Source: Hamadaea sp013361475
GTDB taxonomy: Bacteria > Actinomycetota > Actinomycetes > Mycobacteriales > Micromonosporaceae
Direction: 5' to 3'
Assembly: GCF_040654195.1 (NCBI RefSeq)
Contig: NZ_JBFAHM010000011.1
Coordinates: 310,001-374,000, forward strand
DNA length: 64,000 bases
Part shown: one piece after another, positions 16,766 through 24,747 of the stretch
Layout of the letters: the number at the start of each line of letters is the position of its first letter
How positions within the stretch are numbered: the first letter of the stretch is position 1
Notes under the pieces: model-generated
The model's input: only the letters and a program-made list of their open reading frames with translations
Databases searched by the model: none
What the model was told of the DNA's origin: nothing
Made by a program: the position numbers and the translations under genes

Positions 16766-16803
16766 GGCGTTGGCGGTCGCCGGCCGAGACGGCCGCCAAC
16801 GCC
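16766..16803 (+). terminator. intrinsic terminator hairpin after the LPxTG gene
   Basis: GGCGTTGGCGG (16766-16776) pairs perfectly with CCGCCAACGCC (16793-16803), 8 bases after the stop of the LPxTG gene. No long T run follows, as is usual in high-GC actinomycetes. Confidence 0.7.
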
Positions 16804-16927
16804 TCCTCCCTGCCAAGGCCGCGACTGCGGCCTCCCATCCTGCCGAGTGGCCCGGCCGCCGGTTGTGGATTGGATCCGGGCCGCACTGCGGTCGTCCGGC
16901 CAGGCGTTCGGTCGCGACGATGATCGG

Positions 16928-17452
16928 CTAGCTCGTCGACCGATGACGTTCCAGGGCGTCAAGCCAGACGTCGGCGGACGCTACGTACCCGGCGACCGCG
17001 TTGTCCGCCTCTCCGATCAACCGCTCGGCGTCGGCGAGCTTCTCGCGTACCTGTGCGACCGTGACGAGAACGCTGATGTTCACATTCGCGCGCTGGCCGA
17101 GCCTGACTGCATCCCGGCGCTGGATGATGGAGCGGACCGCTGTGGCCATCGCGGTCGAGCCGACAGCGCTCGCCATGATGACTCCGGAGAGCACCAGCGG
17201 CTCAGACGGATTTGGCGCCACCATGAGTCCAGTGATCGCCAACACCGCCCAGAGCAGATTCTGCAGGAGCAGCAGTCGAAAGGACGGTGGTATCTCCACC
17301 GGATCGAGTGCCCGGATGGCCGCGCGCAATTCGTCGCCGGCCAGTGTGAGCCGGGCCAACAACACCGGATCGGGAGTCTGCTGGAGCTGCAGCCGGCAAG
17401 CGTCTTGGTCGATGATGCTGACCGCCTCGCGGAGTGTCTGCTCGAGGCTCAT
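16928..17452 (-). CDS. hypothetical membrane protein (second gene of pair)
   Basis: A 174-residue protein with two central membrane helices (about residues 60-78 and 85-105) between helical soluble ends. No family is recognised. Its ATG overlaps the stop of the preceding gene by 4 bases, and both proteins share the same plan of helical end, two membrane helices and helical end, so they may form a hetero-oligomer. Confidence 0.7.
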   Translation of the reverse strand: MSLEQTLREAVSIIDQDACRLQLQQTPDPVLLARLTLAGDELRAAIRALDPVEIPPSFRLLLLQNLLWAVLAITGLMVAPNPSEPLVLSGVIMASAVGSTAMATAVRSIIQRRDAVRLGQRANVNISVLVTVAQVREKLADAERLIGEADNAVAGYVASADVWLDALERHRSTS

Positions 17453-18090
17453 CGGTCACCTGTCGTGTCTGCTTGCCAGATCTGCAGCGAGTCGATCGCC
17501 TGGCACAACGAGATCTCCAGTTGTCGGAGGCTGCCGACGGTCGCGTCTTGCTCCGCCAACCAGCGAAGGCCCGACGGGGATCCGGCGGCGGCCTTCAGGC
17601 GGTGCGATGTGATCCATCTGTGCATCGTCTGTTGTGCCGCGATGCGCGCAGACCCCAGTAGTGGCAGGACATCGGTTGAGGTCGGTGCGTTTCCGTCGCC
17701 GCGCGTACGCCGTTCGTTCGCACGGCGCGCCAACCGGTTGAGCAGGGCGACGAGGGGCCGGAAACAGGCCAGCAGAACGATGACCGTGACAGTGATGGTC
17801 CAGCCCGGCCCCAGAATCGCACCGGCCAGACTCGCCGTCGTCCAGCCCACTGCCATGAGGACGACGACATCGATCGACGTTCGTGTGACGAGGGAGAGCC
17901 CGCCGGCAGCGCTTCGAACCGAGGCGTCGGCCGTCGTGAGCCGTTGGCGAACCGTTTCCAGCCGTGGATGTTCCAGGCCGTCGGCGAGCGCGTCGAAGTG
18001 CGCCGTGGCTTGGCTCACCGAGCGTCGGATGCTGGTCAGTTCGGCGTACAGGTCCGCACGTTTCACGCGACGAGAATGCCAGATCACCAC
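17449..18090 (-). CDS. hypothetical membrane protein (first gene of pair)
   Basis: A 213-residue protein with an N-terminal helical region, two membrane helices (about 72-92 and 97-117, SIDVVVLMAVGWTTASLAG and WTITVTVIVLLACF) and a helical C-terminal half. No family is recognised. The start may be the GTG at 18090 or one of the GTG codons shortly after, such as 18066; none has a clear ribosome binding site. It is divergent from the PadR regulator, so it may be one of its targets. Confidence 0.65.
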   Translation of the reverse strand: MVIWHSRRVKRADLYAELTSIRRSVSQATAHFDALADGLEHPRLETVRQRLTTADASVRSAAGGLSLVTRTSIDVVVLMAVGWTTASLAGAILGPGWTITVTVIVLLACFRPLVALLNRLARRANERRTRGDGNAPTSTDVLPLLGSARIAAQQTMHRWITSHRLKAAAGSPSGLRWLAEQDATVGSLRQLEISLCQAIDSLQIWQADTTGDR

Positions 18091-18110
18091 GACGACGGGC
18101 GCTCCATCGA

Positions 18111-18140
18111 TTGACTGTATATACAGATAGTCTTTATATT
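18111..18140 (+). promoter_or_regulatory. padR promoter with palindromic operator; leaderless start
   Basis: A -35 box TTGACT (18111-18116) and a -10 box TATATT (18135-18140) are 18 bases apart. The perfect palindrome CTGTATATACAG (18115-18126) overlaps the -35 box and spacer, where PadR repressors commonly bind. The predicted transcription start falls on or next to the A of the ATG at 18147, so the mRNA is probably leaderless. Confidence 0.65.
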
Positions 18141-18146
18141 CAGCGT

Positions 18147-18467
18147 ATGGCGATCCGTGAACCGACGTTCTTCATCCTGACCGCGCTGGCGAGGGAACCG
18201 CTGCACGGGTACGGGATCATCCGCACCGTCGACGAACTCTCCGAGGGCCGGGTGAAGCTCCAGGCGGGCACTCTCTACGCCGCACTGGACCGCCTCGCCG
18301 GTGAGGGACACGTCGCTTTAGATCATGAGGAAGCCGTCGACGGCCGCCTCCGCCGGTACTACCGGCTCACCGACGGCGGCAGGGCGTTGCTCACCGCCGA
18401 GGTGGAGTTGCTTCGCCAGAACGCGTCCGTCGCGGCAGCTCGGCTGCGCGCGATTCCGGCAGTGTAG
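18147..18467 (+). CDS. PadR-family transcriptional regulator
   Basis: A 106-residue PadR protein: a winged helix (TFFILTALAREPLHGYGI, then LQAGTLYAALDRLAGEGHV, and RRYYRLTDGGRALL) followed by a short dimerisation helix. It matches the PadR-s1 subfamily in length. It probably binds its own promoter at CTGTATATACAG. A membrane protein gene follows after 9 bases, a common arrangement in actinomycetes where the PadR controls its membrane partner. Confidence 0.9.
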   Translation: MAIREPTFFILTALAREPLHGYGIIRTVDELSEGRVKLQAGTLYAALDRLAGEGHVALDHEEAVDGRLRRYYRLTDGGRALLTAEVELLRQNASVAAARLRAIPAV

Positions 18468-18476
18468 GGGGCTGAC

Positions 18477-19559
18477 GTGACCCGACTGGAAGTCGCCTAC
18501 CGCAGGCTGTTGCTGTGCTATCCGAGGAGCTTCCGGCGTGAACATGGCCCGGAGATCGTCACGACGCTGATGGACGCCGCCGGACCGGGCCGGACCAAAC
18601 CGACCAGGTCAGAGGCGTTCGATTTGATTCTGAGTGGACTGCGGTGGCGGTTCAGGCTTCCCGCCGGACTCGCGTACCGGATGGTGGCGGTCGTGGTCGC
18701 GCTCTTCGTCGGCCTGACCGTCTCGGCGATCGTGAGTGAGGTGATCTGGCGGGCGTCGCCGACGAGGCCCGCGGCCGCCGAGGTCGCGGCGATCGGAAAC
18801 TCGGTCACCGCCTCGGTGCCGGTCCAGGGACCGTGGCCGTCGGCGTTCTTTGACGCGTGCGACCGGGCGGACACCAACGAAGCCTGCGAATCCCTCGTGC
18901 CGGCGGGCGCCGACCCGGTGGTCACCCACACCTGGCTGGCGTACCGCGTGCCCGGTGCTGAGGTCAACGCGTGGGTCGAGCAGGTGAGGGCCCGGTTCGC
19001 CGCCGATGGCTGGCGGATCGGGCGAACCGTCTACAGCCAGACCGATCAAGCCGTCGCCAAGTACCCCGAGCAGACGATCTTCTGGGCGGCCAAGGGCGAC
19101 CTCGTGGTCCGCGTGAGCGGAGATCCGACCGAGAAGTACGCGCCCTCGAACCCCAACGTCGGCATCCAGGTTCATCGGCAGGCATCTCCGATGGTGACCG
19201 TCGGGGCCTTGGCCGGACTGCTGGTCGGCGTCGCGGTCGGATGGATGCTGGCAGGTTGGGCGCTTCGCGCGTTCCGGCGGCACACAACGGCAGGCAGGGC
19301 AGCGATGGTGGCCGTGGGCGCACCCGGCTTGCTCATCGCTGCGCTGGCCGCGGTGGCGGCACTGGTCCTGGCGTACTTCTTCGCCACGGCACTCGGCTGG
19401 TCGCATCAGGACTCCCGCTTTCCTTACTTCGTGCTGTCCTATGTTCCGGTGGTGACCCTGGCGGGCGGCGTCAGCCTCATGCTCTCTGCTCTGGTCGCCG
19501 CCGTGGCGCCGCGTACGCCTGCCACCGCGGCCGAGCCGAGCGACGGCGTGGCGGCGTAG
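18477..19559 (+). CDS. membrane protein in operon with PadR
   Basis: A 360-residue protein. The N-terminus (LEVAYRRLLLCYPRSFRREHGPEIVTTL, spanning about residues 4-31) is the short helical prefix seen in many PadR-linked membrane proteins. A membrane helix follows (68-90), then an extracellular domain (about 100-235) and three more helices (237-258, 275-305, 318-345). It starts with GTG 18477, 9 bases after padR, so both are co-transcribed. The function is unknown; membrane-stress or antibiotic response would be typical for such pairs. Confidence 0.75.
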   Translation: MTRLEVAYRRLLLCYPRSFRREHGPEIVTTLMDAAGPGRTKPTRSEAFDLILSGLRWRFRLPAGLAYRMVAVVVALFVGLTVSAIVSEVIWRASPTRPAAAEVAAIGNSVTASVPVQGPWPSAFFDACDRADTNEACESLVPAGADPVVTHTWLAYRVPGAEVNAWVEQVRARFAADGWRIGRTVYSQTDQAVAKYPEQTIFWAAKGDLVVRVSGDPTEKYAPSNPNVGIQVHRQASPMVTVGALAGLLVGVAVGWMLAGWALRAFRRHTTAGRAAMVAVGAPGLLIAALAAVAALVLAYFFATALGWSHQDSRFPYFVLSYVPVVTLAGGVSLMLSALVAAVAPRTPATAAEPSDGVAA

Positions 19560-19584
19560 CACGGTTGCGTATGACCCACGGCGA

Positions 19585-20367
19585 CTACGGCCAGCGGCAG
19601 ACGACCGCCGTGGCGTCGTCGCTCACCTTGGCCCGGGCCCACCGGGTGCGATCGGGATCGGAGGACTCCGCCCGCCTGGTCTCGTCGATGATCGCCTGCG
19701 GGCCGTCGGCGTACCCGGTCTGCAGGAGCTGCTCCCAGCTCCGGAGCCCGAAGTCGGTCACCAGCAGCGCGGCACCGTCCGACGTCAGGAGCGCACCTCG
19801 TGCGTCCTCGACGGTGCCCCGCAGCGCGTGGTGGCCCGCTTCCGGATCCACCTGGGCGACCCAGTAGCCGCCGTCGACGTTGCGAAACTTCTGCTGCTCG
19901 GCGATGAACACCTTCAGCTGCTCGGGGGTCGCGTTCGGGGGACGGCCGATCCGCGCGGAGACCGCCTTCTCCGACTCGTCGAGGACCACCTTCGGCGTAC
20001 CGCCGATGTCGAGGACCAGCGGCGAATCGGCGAGCACGAGATAGTCGGTGAGGCGTCCCCGGCGGCGGATCATCGTCACCGTCGTGCACGGCGTCCCCGG
20101 ATGCGCCAGATCGCAGGTGTCCTCGTGGAGCCGGGCCACCGCGGTGATCGCGTCGGCCAGACACTCGGCCAGCTCTCGCTCGCTGTCCGCGTAGGCGAGC
20201 AGCCGGCTGCCCAATCGGCTTACATACCAGGCGGTTCCGTGCACGCATCCGGTGGCCGGGCCCTCCGTGAGGCCGTCGAGGACCACTGCGGTCGCCGGCG
20301 TCGCCCCAGCCCAGTCGAGGTTGTCCCGGTCCGGGCTGATCGGCTCGCTCGCCAGCTCCACGCGCAT
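19585..20367 (-). CDS. PP2C-like protein (possible phosphatase)
   Basis: A 260-residue cytosolic protein related to PP2C metal-dependent phosphatases. The opening DNLDWAGATPATAVVLDGLT corresponds to the first metal-site Asp motif, though the usual DGxGG is altered to DGLTE, and SDDATAVVCRW near the end corresponds to the last metal-site Asp. The middle (YLVLADSPLVLD) also fits the fold. Because the first motif is unusual, activity is uncertain. It ends 25 bases from the convergent PadR-linked membrane protein gene. Confidence 0.6.
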   Translation of the reverse strand: MRVELASEPISPDRDNLDWAGATPATAVVLDGLTEGPATGCVHGTAWYVSRLGSRLLAYADSERELAECLADAITAVARLHEDTCDLAHPGTPCTTVTMIRRRGRLTDYLVLADSPLVLDIGGTPKVVLDESEKAVSARIGRPPNATPEQLKVFIAEQQKFRNVDGGYWVAQVDPEAGHHALRGTVEDARGALLTSDGAALLVTDFGLRSWEQLLQTGYADGPQAIIDETRRAESSDPDRTRWARAKVSDDATAVVCRWP

Positions 20368-20456
20368 CCGCCCACCCTACGCGTACGGGCAGGTCAACCG
20401 GCGCGGGTGAACGCGACGTCGAGGACCGAGCCCAGCACGAGATCGGGACGCGAGAG

Positions 20457-20482
20457 CGGGGGCCGTCGGCCGACGGCCCCCG
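20457..20482 (-). terminator. terminator of the pectate lyase gene
   Basis: A 26-base perfect palindrome (C plus GGGGGCCGTC GGCC GACGGCCCCC plus G) lies 13 bases beyond the pectate lyase stop. It would form a very stable hairpin; no T run follows. Confidence 0.75.
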
Positions 20483-20495
20483 TTGGCGGTGCTGA

Positions 20496-22070
20496 TCAGG
20501 AGGCGTACGTCTCGAATTCGCCGACCCGGGGTGTCGCGCTGGAGCTGGTGATCCGGAAGACGACCTTCGTCATCGAGGTCGCGGCGAAGGTGATGGTGCC
20601 CGCCCCGCTGCCGGACTTGAGGACCGCGCCGGTGTCGTTGTTGATGACCTGCCAGGACCCGATGGCGCCGACGCCGCCGGAGGCCTCCCGGATGATGATC
20701 CGGGAGATGGTCTTGGCGGTGCTCCACTTGATGGCGATGTCGCCGGTCGAGCCGCTGGGCGACCAGTAGGTGCTCATGTTGCCGTCACGGACGTTGCCGT
20801 AGCTGGTCCCGTCGGCCTTGCTGGAGCCGTCGGAGCCCGCTCCGATGCTGAGGTTGGTGCCGCTGGGGGAGCTGGTCGGCGACGAACTCGCGGTGGGCGA
20901 GGTGCTGGGGGACGCCGTCGGCGACGCCGACCGCGTGCTGGACGGCGACGCCGTCGGCGACTGCGCCGAGCAGCTGCCGTTGGACTCCAGCAGACCCTTG
21001 TTCGCGCCGGCCGTCTGGCTGACGATGCTGGGCACGCAGCTGGCCGCGTCGAGCTGGTACGAGTACGGGATGCTGACCGTGGTGGTGGACGGCATGCTCG
21101 GGCCGGCCGGGTTGGTTTCGCTGTCCGGGCTCGACCAGGTCACGTTGTCGAGGATGTTGCCGCTGGCCTGCCAGGTCCCGGCCGCGTCGGTGTAGAACGT
21201 GCCGAGGACGTCGTGGGAGTCCTTGAAGTAGTTGTTCTCCACCTTGGCCTTCGCCCCGGCCCGGGAGTTGATGCCGGACTCGTTCAGGCTCACGTACGAG
21301 TTGTTGTAGATGTGCGCGATGCCGCCGCGCAGCAAAGGCGTACGCGAGTCGATGTTGGTGTAGAGGTTGTGGTGGAAGGTGACGAAGCCGTTGCTGGTGT
21401 CGGTCTCGCTGGACCCGATGAGCCCGCCACGGCCGGAGTTGCGCAGGATGCTGTAGGACAACGTCACGTACTGGGTGTTGTCCTTCATGTCGAACAGCCC
21501 GTCGAAGCCTTCGGCCTCGCCGCCGGACGCCTCCAAGGTGGTGTGGTCGACCCAGATGTTGCGGACGTCGGTCTCCATGCCGATCGCGTCGCCGCCGTTG
21601 GAGGTCGGCGAGCCCGACTTCTTCACGTTGCGAATCGTCACGTTGCGGATGATGATGTTGCGCGATTCGCGGATGTGGATGCCGAGCTGGTCGAAGATCG
21701 CGCCGCTGCCGACGCCGATGATGGTGACGTTGCTGATCTGCTTCAGCTCGATCTTGTCGGACGCGGTGCTGCAGCTGCTGCCCGAGACCTGCGTCGTGTT
21801 GCTGTGGTTGATCGTGCCCTCGACCTGGATGATGATCGGGGTGCTGCTGCTGGCGCGGTTGCACAGTGCGGTGTGGATCGCCGTGCCGGTTGTGGCCCGG
21901 ACGGTCTGGCCGCCTGCTCCGCCGGTGGTGCCGCCGTTCTGGGTGGCGTAGCCCGTGGCGGCGCCGGTGGCGGCCGACGCCTGAAGTACCGGCAGGGCCA
22001 CCCCGGCCGCGGCCGCGGCCACTGAGGCGGCGGCGGCCGCGAACCAACGCCATGCGACTGGTCGTTTCAT
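20496..22070 (-). CDS. secreted pectate lyase (PL1) with C-terminal discoidin-like domain
   Basis: A 524-residue secreted enzyme that cleaves polygalacturonate by beta-elimination. The signal peptide ends near LQASA (about 32). The PL1 right-handed beta-helix covers about 40-355: IWVDHTTL (vWiDH motif, calcium-site region) and RTPLLRGG (the RxPxxR pattern with catalytic Arg) are present. A Ser/Thr/Pro linker follows (about 365-405), then a 110-residue C-terminal domain of discoidin type (DGNMSTYWSPSGSTGDIAIKW) that probably binds carbohydrate. Expression is likely controlled by the LacI-type palindrome at 22138-22151. Confidence 0.92.
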   Translation of the reverse strand: MKRPVAWRWFAAAAASVAAAAAGVALPVLQASAATGAATGYATQNGGTTGGAGGQTVRATTGTAIHTALCNRASSSTPIIIQVEGTINHSNTTQVSGSSCSTASDKIELKQISNVTIIGVGSGAIFDQLGIHIRESRNIIIRNVTIRNVKKSGSPTSNGGDAIGMETDVRNIWVDHTTLEASGGEAEGFDGLFDMKDNTQYVTLSYSILRNSGRGGLIGSSETDTSNGFVTFHHNLYTNIDSRTPLLRGGIAHIYNNSYVSLNESGINSRAGAKAKVENNYFKDSHDVLGTFYTDAAGTWQASGNILDNVTWSSPDSETNPAGPSMPSTTTVSIPYSYQLDAASCVPSIVSQTAGANKGLLESNGSCSAQSPTASPSSTRSASPTASPSTSPTASSSPTSSPSGTNLSIGAGSDGSSKADGTSYGNVRDGNMSTYWSPSGSTGDIAIKWSTAKTISRIIIREASGGVGAIGSWQVINNDTGAVLKSGSGAGTITFAATSMTKVVFRITSSSATPRVGEFETYAS

Positions 22071-22137
22071 TCCTGTCTCGCCTTCGTAGCGGGTGGACTG
22101 CGGAGGGCACCCGGGGCAGGGTGGTCATACCGCAGGG

Positions 22138-22151
22138 GGAAAGCGCTTTCC
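22138..22151. promoter_or_regulatory. LacI-type palindrome upstream of pectate lyase
   Basis: GGAAAGCGCTTTCC is a perfect 14-bp palindrome with the central CG/GC step typical of LacI-family operators. It lies about 70 bases upstream of the pectate lyase start. Its regulator is not in the window. Confidence 0.6.
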
Positions 22152-22252
22152 GGCAGCTGGACGATATCGGCGTATGTGAAAACGTGTCAACGGAAACGGC
22201 GAAACCTGCAACAAACCTGCACATGCTCGTGACTGTGCTTCGTATTGCACAG

Positions 22253-22275
22253 ACGTCAGTATGTCTTGACAAAGG
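22253..22275. promoter_or_regulatory. IolR-type operator over the mmsA promoter
   Basis: The core TGTCTTGACA (22262-22271) fits the IolR motif KGWCHTRACA in every position, and the flanks ACGTCAGTA and AAGG are shared with the sites at 26931 and 35067. The last six core bases (TTGACA) form the -35 box; CAGGCT at 22289-22294 is a possible -10 with 17-base spacing. Binding would block polymerase. Confidence 0.7.
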
Positions 22276-22326
22276 CTCGACTCCTGGCCAGGCTCGCAGA
22301 TGACCGCTGACGAAGGGAGCGCCTAG

Positions 22327-23820
22327 ATGCGCGTCATCGAGCATTGGATCGACGGGGCCTCGGTTTCCGGAGGTGAAGATTTCGAAGTGGTGTGGCAGCC
22401 CGCGACCGGCAGCCCGCAGGCGCGCGTCGCGCTCGCCGGCCCGGCGGAGGTGAACCGGGCGGTGGAAGCGGCCGCGAAGGCGTTCGGCGCCTGGAGCGAC
22501 ATGTCGCTGGCGCGGCGTACGAGGATCATGTTCAAGCTGCGTGACCTGGTCGAGCGACACGAGGACGATTTGGCTCGGCTCATCACCGCCGAGCACGGCA
22601 AGACCCTGGACGACGCCCGCGGCGAGGTGGTACGAGGCCGCGAGGTGGTCGAGTTCGCCTGTGGCATACCGCATCTGCTCAAAGGGGCGTACTCGGATCA
22701 GGTGTCGACCGGGGTGGACTCCTTCTCCTTGCGGGCGCCGTTGGGGGTGTGCGCCGGCATCAGCCCGTTCAACTTCCCGGTCATGGTGCCGATGTGGATG
22801 CATCCCATCGCGATCGCCTGCGGCAACACCTTCGTGCTCAAGCCGAGCGAACGCGATCCGTCGGCCTCCAATCTCATCGCCGCCCTCTACGCGGAGGCCG
22901 GCCTGCCCGACGGGGTGTTCAACGTCGTGCACGGCGACCGCACGGCGGTCGACGCGCTGCTGAGCCATCCGGACGTGGCGGCCGTGTCGTTCGTCGGCTC
23001 CACTCCGATCGCCGAGCATGTGCATCGGACCGCCTCGGCGGCGGGCAAACGCGTGCAGGCGCTCGGCGGCGCGAAGAACCACGCGGTGGTGCTGCCCGAC
23101 GCCGACCTGGCCGACGCCGCACGGCAGATCGCGGCAGCGGCGTACGGCTCGGCCGGCCAGCGATGCATGGCCATCTCGGCCGTCGTCGCCGTCGGCGACA
23201 TCGCCGACCGGCTGGTGCAGGCGCTCGCCGAGCAGGCTCAGGCGATCGTCGTCGGCCCGGGGGAGAACCCGGCGAGCCAGATGGGCCCGGTCGTGACCGC
23301 GCAGGCTCGGGACCGGATTCAGGCGGCGGTGTCGGCGGCGCAGCAGGCCGGGGCGTCGGTCGTCGTCGACGGCCGGGGGCTGAGCGTCGACGGCCACGCC
23401 GACGGATTCTTCGTCGGCCCGTGCCTTGTGGACGGCGTCACGCCCGACATGGCGGCCTATCGTGACGAGATCTTCGGCCCGGTGCTGATCGTGCTGCGCG
23501 CCGGCGACTTGGACGAGGCGGTCGCCCTGGTCAACGCCAATCCCTACGGCAACGGGACGGCGCTGTTCACCGCCGGTGGTGCGGCCGCCCGTGCCTTCGT
23601 ACGCCGGGTCACCGTCGGCATGATCGGCGTCAACGTGCCCGTTCCGGTGCCGATGGCGTACCACTCCTTCGGCGGGTGGAAGGCGTCGCTGTTCGGCGAC
23701 GTGCACGTGCACGGAGCCGAGGGCGTGGCCTTCTACACCCGCGGCAAGGTCGTCACCAGCCGGTGGCCGGAGGGTGCGGACACCGTCCGGCCGGGGCTGC
23801 AGTTCCCGACCGCGCACTAA
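22327..23820 (+). CDS. mmsA: CoA-acylating methylmalonate-semialdehyde dehydrogenase
   Basis: A 497-residue aldehyde dehydrogenase of the MmsA/IolA family. It converts malonate semialdehyde, the end product of inositol breakdown, to acetyl-CoA and CO2 with NAD and CoA (and methylmalonate semialdehyde to propionyl-CoA). The signatures are ISPFNFPVMVPMWM, FVGSTPIAEHVH and the catalytic Cys280 in GSAGQRCMA. The C-terminal GGWKASLFGD is also typical. It lies outside the iolG operon but has the same predicted operator, which links it to inositol rather than valine use. It ends with a 4-base convergent overlap with the inositol monophosphatase gene. Confidence 0.92.
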   Translation: MRVIEHWIDGASVSGGEDFEVVWQPATGSPQARVALAGPAEVNRAVEAAAKAFGAWSDMSLARRTRIMFKLRDLVERHEDDLARLITAEHGKTLDDARGEVVRGREVVEFACGIPHLLKGAYSDQVSTGVDSFSLRAPLGVCAGISPFNFPVMVPMWMHPIAIACGNTFVLKPSERDPSASNLIAALYAEAGLPDGVFNVVHGDRTAVDALLSHPDVAAVSFVGSTPIAEHVHRTASAAGKRVQALGGAKNHAVVLPDADLADAARQIAAAAYGSAGQRCMAISAVVAVGDIADRLVQALAEQAQAIVVGPGENPASQMGPVVTAQARDRIQAAVSAAQQAGASVVVDGRGLSVDGHADGFFVGPCLVDGVTPDMAAYRDEIFGPVLIVLRAGDLDEAVALVNANPYGNGTALFTAGGAAARAFVRRVTVGMIGVNVPVPVPMAYHSFGGWKASLFGDVHVHGAEGVAFYTRGKVVTSRWPEGADTVRPGLQFPTAH

Positions 23821-24620
23821 CCGAACACGGCGGCCCGGGTGGACTGGATGAGGCCGAGCAACTCGTCGTGGATGCGGCCGTTGCTGGCGACCAGCGTCTC
23901 GTCCCCGGGCCGCCACGGCGTGCCGTCGTAGGTGGTCACGGTGCCGCCCGCTTCGCGGACCAGTAGCGCGCCCGCGGCCCAGTCCCACGGGCCGTTGCCC
24001 TGTTCCCAGTAGCCGTCGAGCCGGCCGGCGGCGACCCAGGCGAGATCCAGGCCCGCGCAGCCGAGCCGGCGCACATCCTGCACCCGCGGCACGATCCGCG
24101 CGAACTCCGGAAGGTTGTTGTCCGCCCGCACCGCGCGGTCGTACGGGAAACCGGTGGCGATGACGGACCCGGCGAGAGCGGCCACATCGGAGACACGGAG
24201 AAGTCGACGGCCCTGCCGCGCGCCCCGTCCCGCCGTGGACCAGTAGACGCTGCGCCGGGTGACGTCGACGGTGGCGCCGCACCGCAGCGCCCCGTCGGCC
24301 CACAACGCCACGTTGCAGGCGACGTGCGGGATGCCGTGCACGAAGTTGGTCGTCCCGTCGACCGGATCGACGAACCAGGTGGGACCGTCCAGCGGCGGCC
24401 GGCGGTCGGCCGCGGTCTCCTCGCCGACGACCGCGTGCCTGGGGAACGCGGCCCGGATCGCGTCGCGCACCAGGCGCTCGACGCGAAGGTCGGTGGCGGT
24501 GCGCAGATCGGCGAAGCTGCTCTTGGTCTCGACCAGCCCGTGGCTGGTGGATTCCCGCGCGGCCAGACCGGCTCGGCGGGCGATGGCGACGGCGAACCGC
24601 GTCTCGGCGGCGAACGGCAT
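23817..24620 (-). CDS. inositol monophosphatase family protein
   Basis: A 267-residue Mg-dependent phosphatase of the IMPase family, cytosolic. Motif A is VGEETAAD (the Glu binds metal), motif B is DPVDGTTNF (85-93), and the later motif WDWAAGALLVREAGG holds the last metal ligand Asp. It should hydrolyse inositol monophosphates, though histidinol phosphate or other sugar phosphates are possible for this family. The ATG at 24620 is preferred since AAGGAG lies 9 bases upstream; GTG 24638 is within that leader. It is divergent from the secreted phytase, sharing its regulatory region, and so probably works on products of phytate breakdown. Confidence 0.88.
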   Translation of the reverse strand: MPFAAETRFAVAIARRAGLAARESTSHGLVETKSSFADLRTATDLRVERLVRDAIRAAFPRHAVVGEETAADRRPPLDGPTWFVDPVDGTTNFVHGIPHVACNVALWADGALRCGATVDVTRRSVYWSTAGRGARQGRRLLRVSDVAALAGSVIATGFPYDRAVRADNNLPEFARIVPRVQDVRRLGCAGLDLAWVAAGRLDGYWEQGNGPWDWAAGALLVREAGGTVTTYDGTPWRPGDETLVASNGRIHDELLGLIQSTRAAVFG

Positions 24621-24675
24621 CGGGGACTGCTCCTTCACGTCGATGTCAGTGCTGATCTATGTCAGGAGGATTGTT

Positions 24676-24699
24676 TGTCATTACATCAGGATGTATTCT
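24676..24699. promoter_or_regulatory. phytase promoter with IolR-like half match and dyad
   Basis: TGTCATTACA (24676-24685) matches the IolR motif in 9 of 10 positions. It lies inside a promoter with TTGTTT (24671-24676) and TATTCT (24694-24699) spaced by 17 bases. A perfect dyad TACATC-AG-GATGTA (24682-24695) overlaps the -10 box and could bind another regulator, for example one for phosphate. Confidence 0.45.
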
Positions 24700-24747
24700 C
24701 CTGCCGCAAGGCTCCATCCCGTCCCTCACCCGCACCAGGGAGGTCCT

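Noticed and set aside
20785..24303. A 1172-codon open frame on the minus strand
   Set aside because: It runs through the pectate lyase in another frame, through its promoter and antisense to mmsA. The translation is Arg/His/Gln/Gly-rich noise without any family motif.
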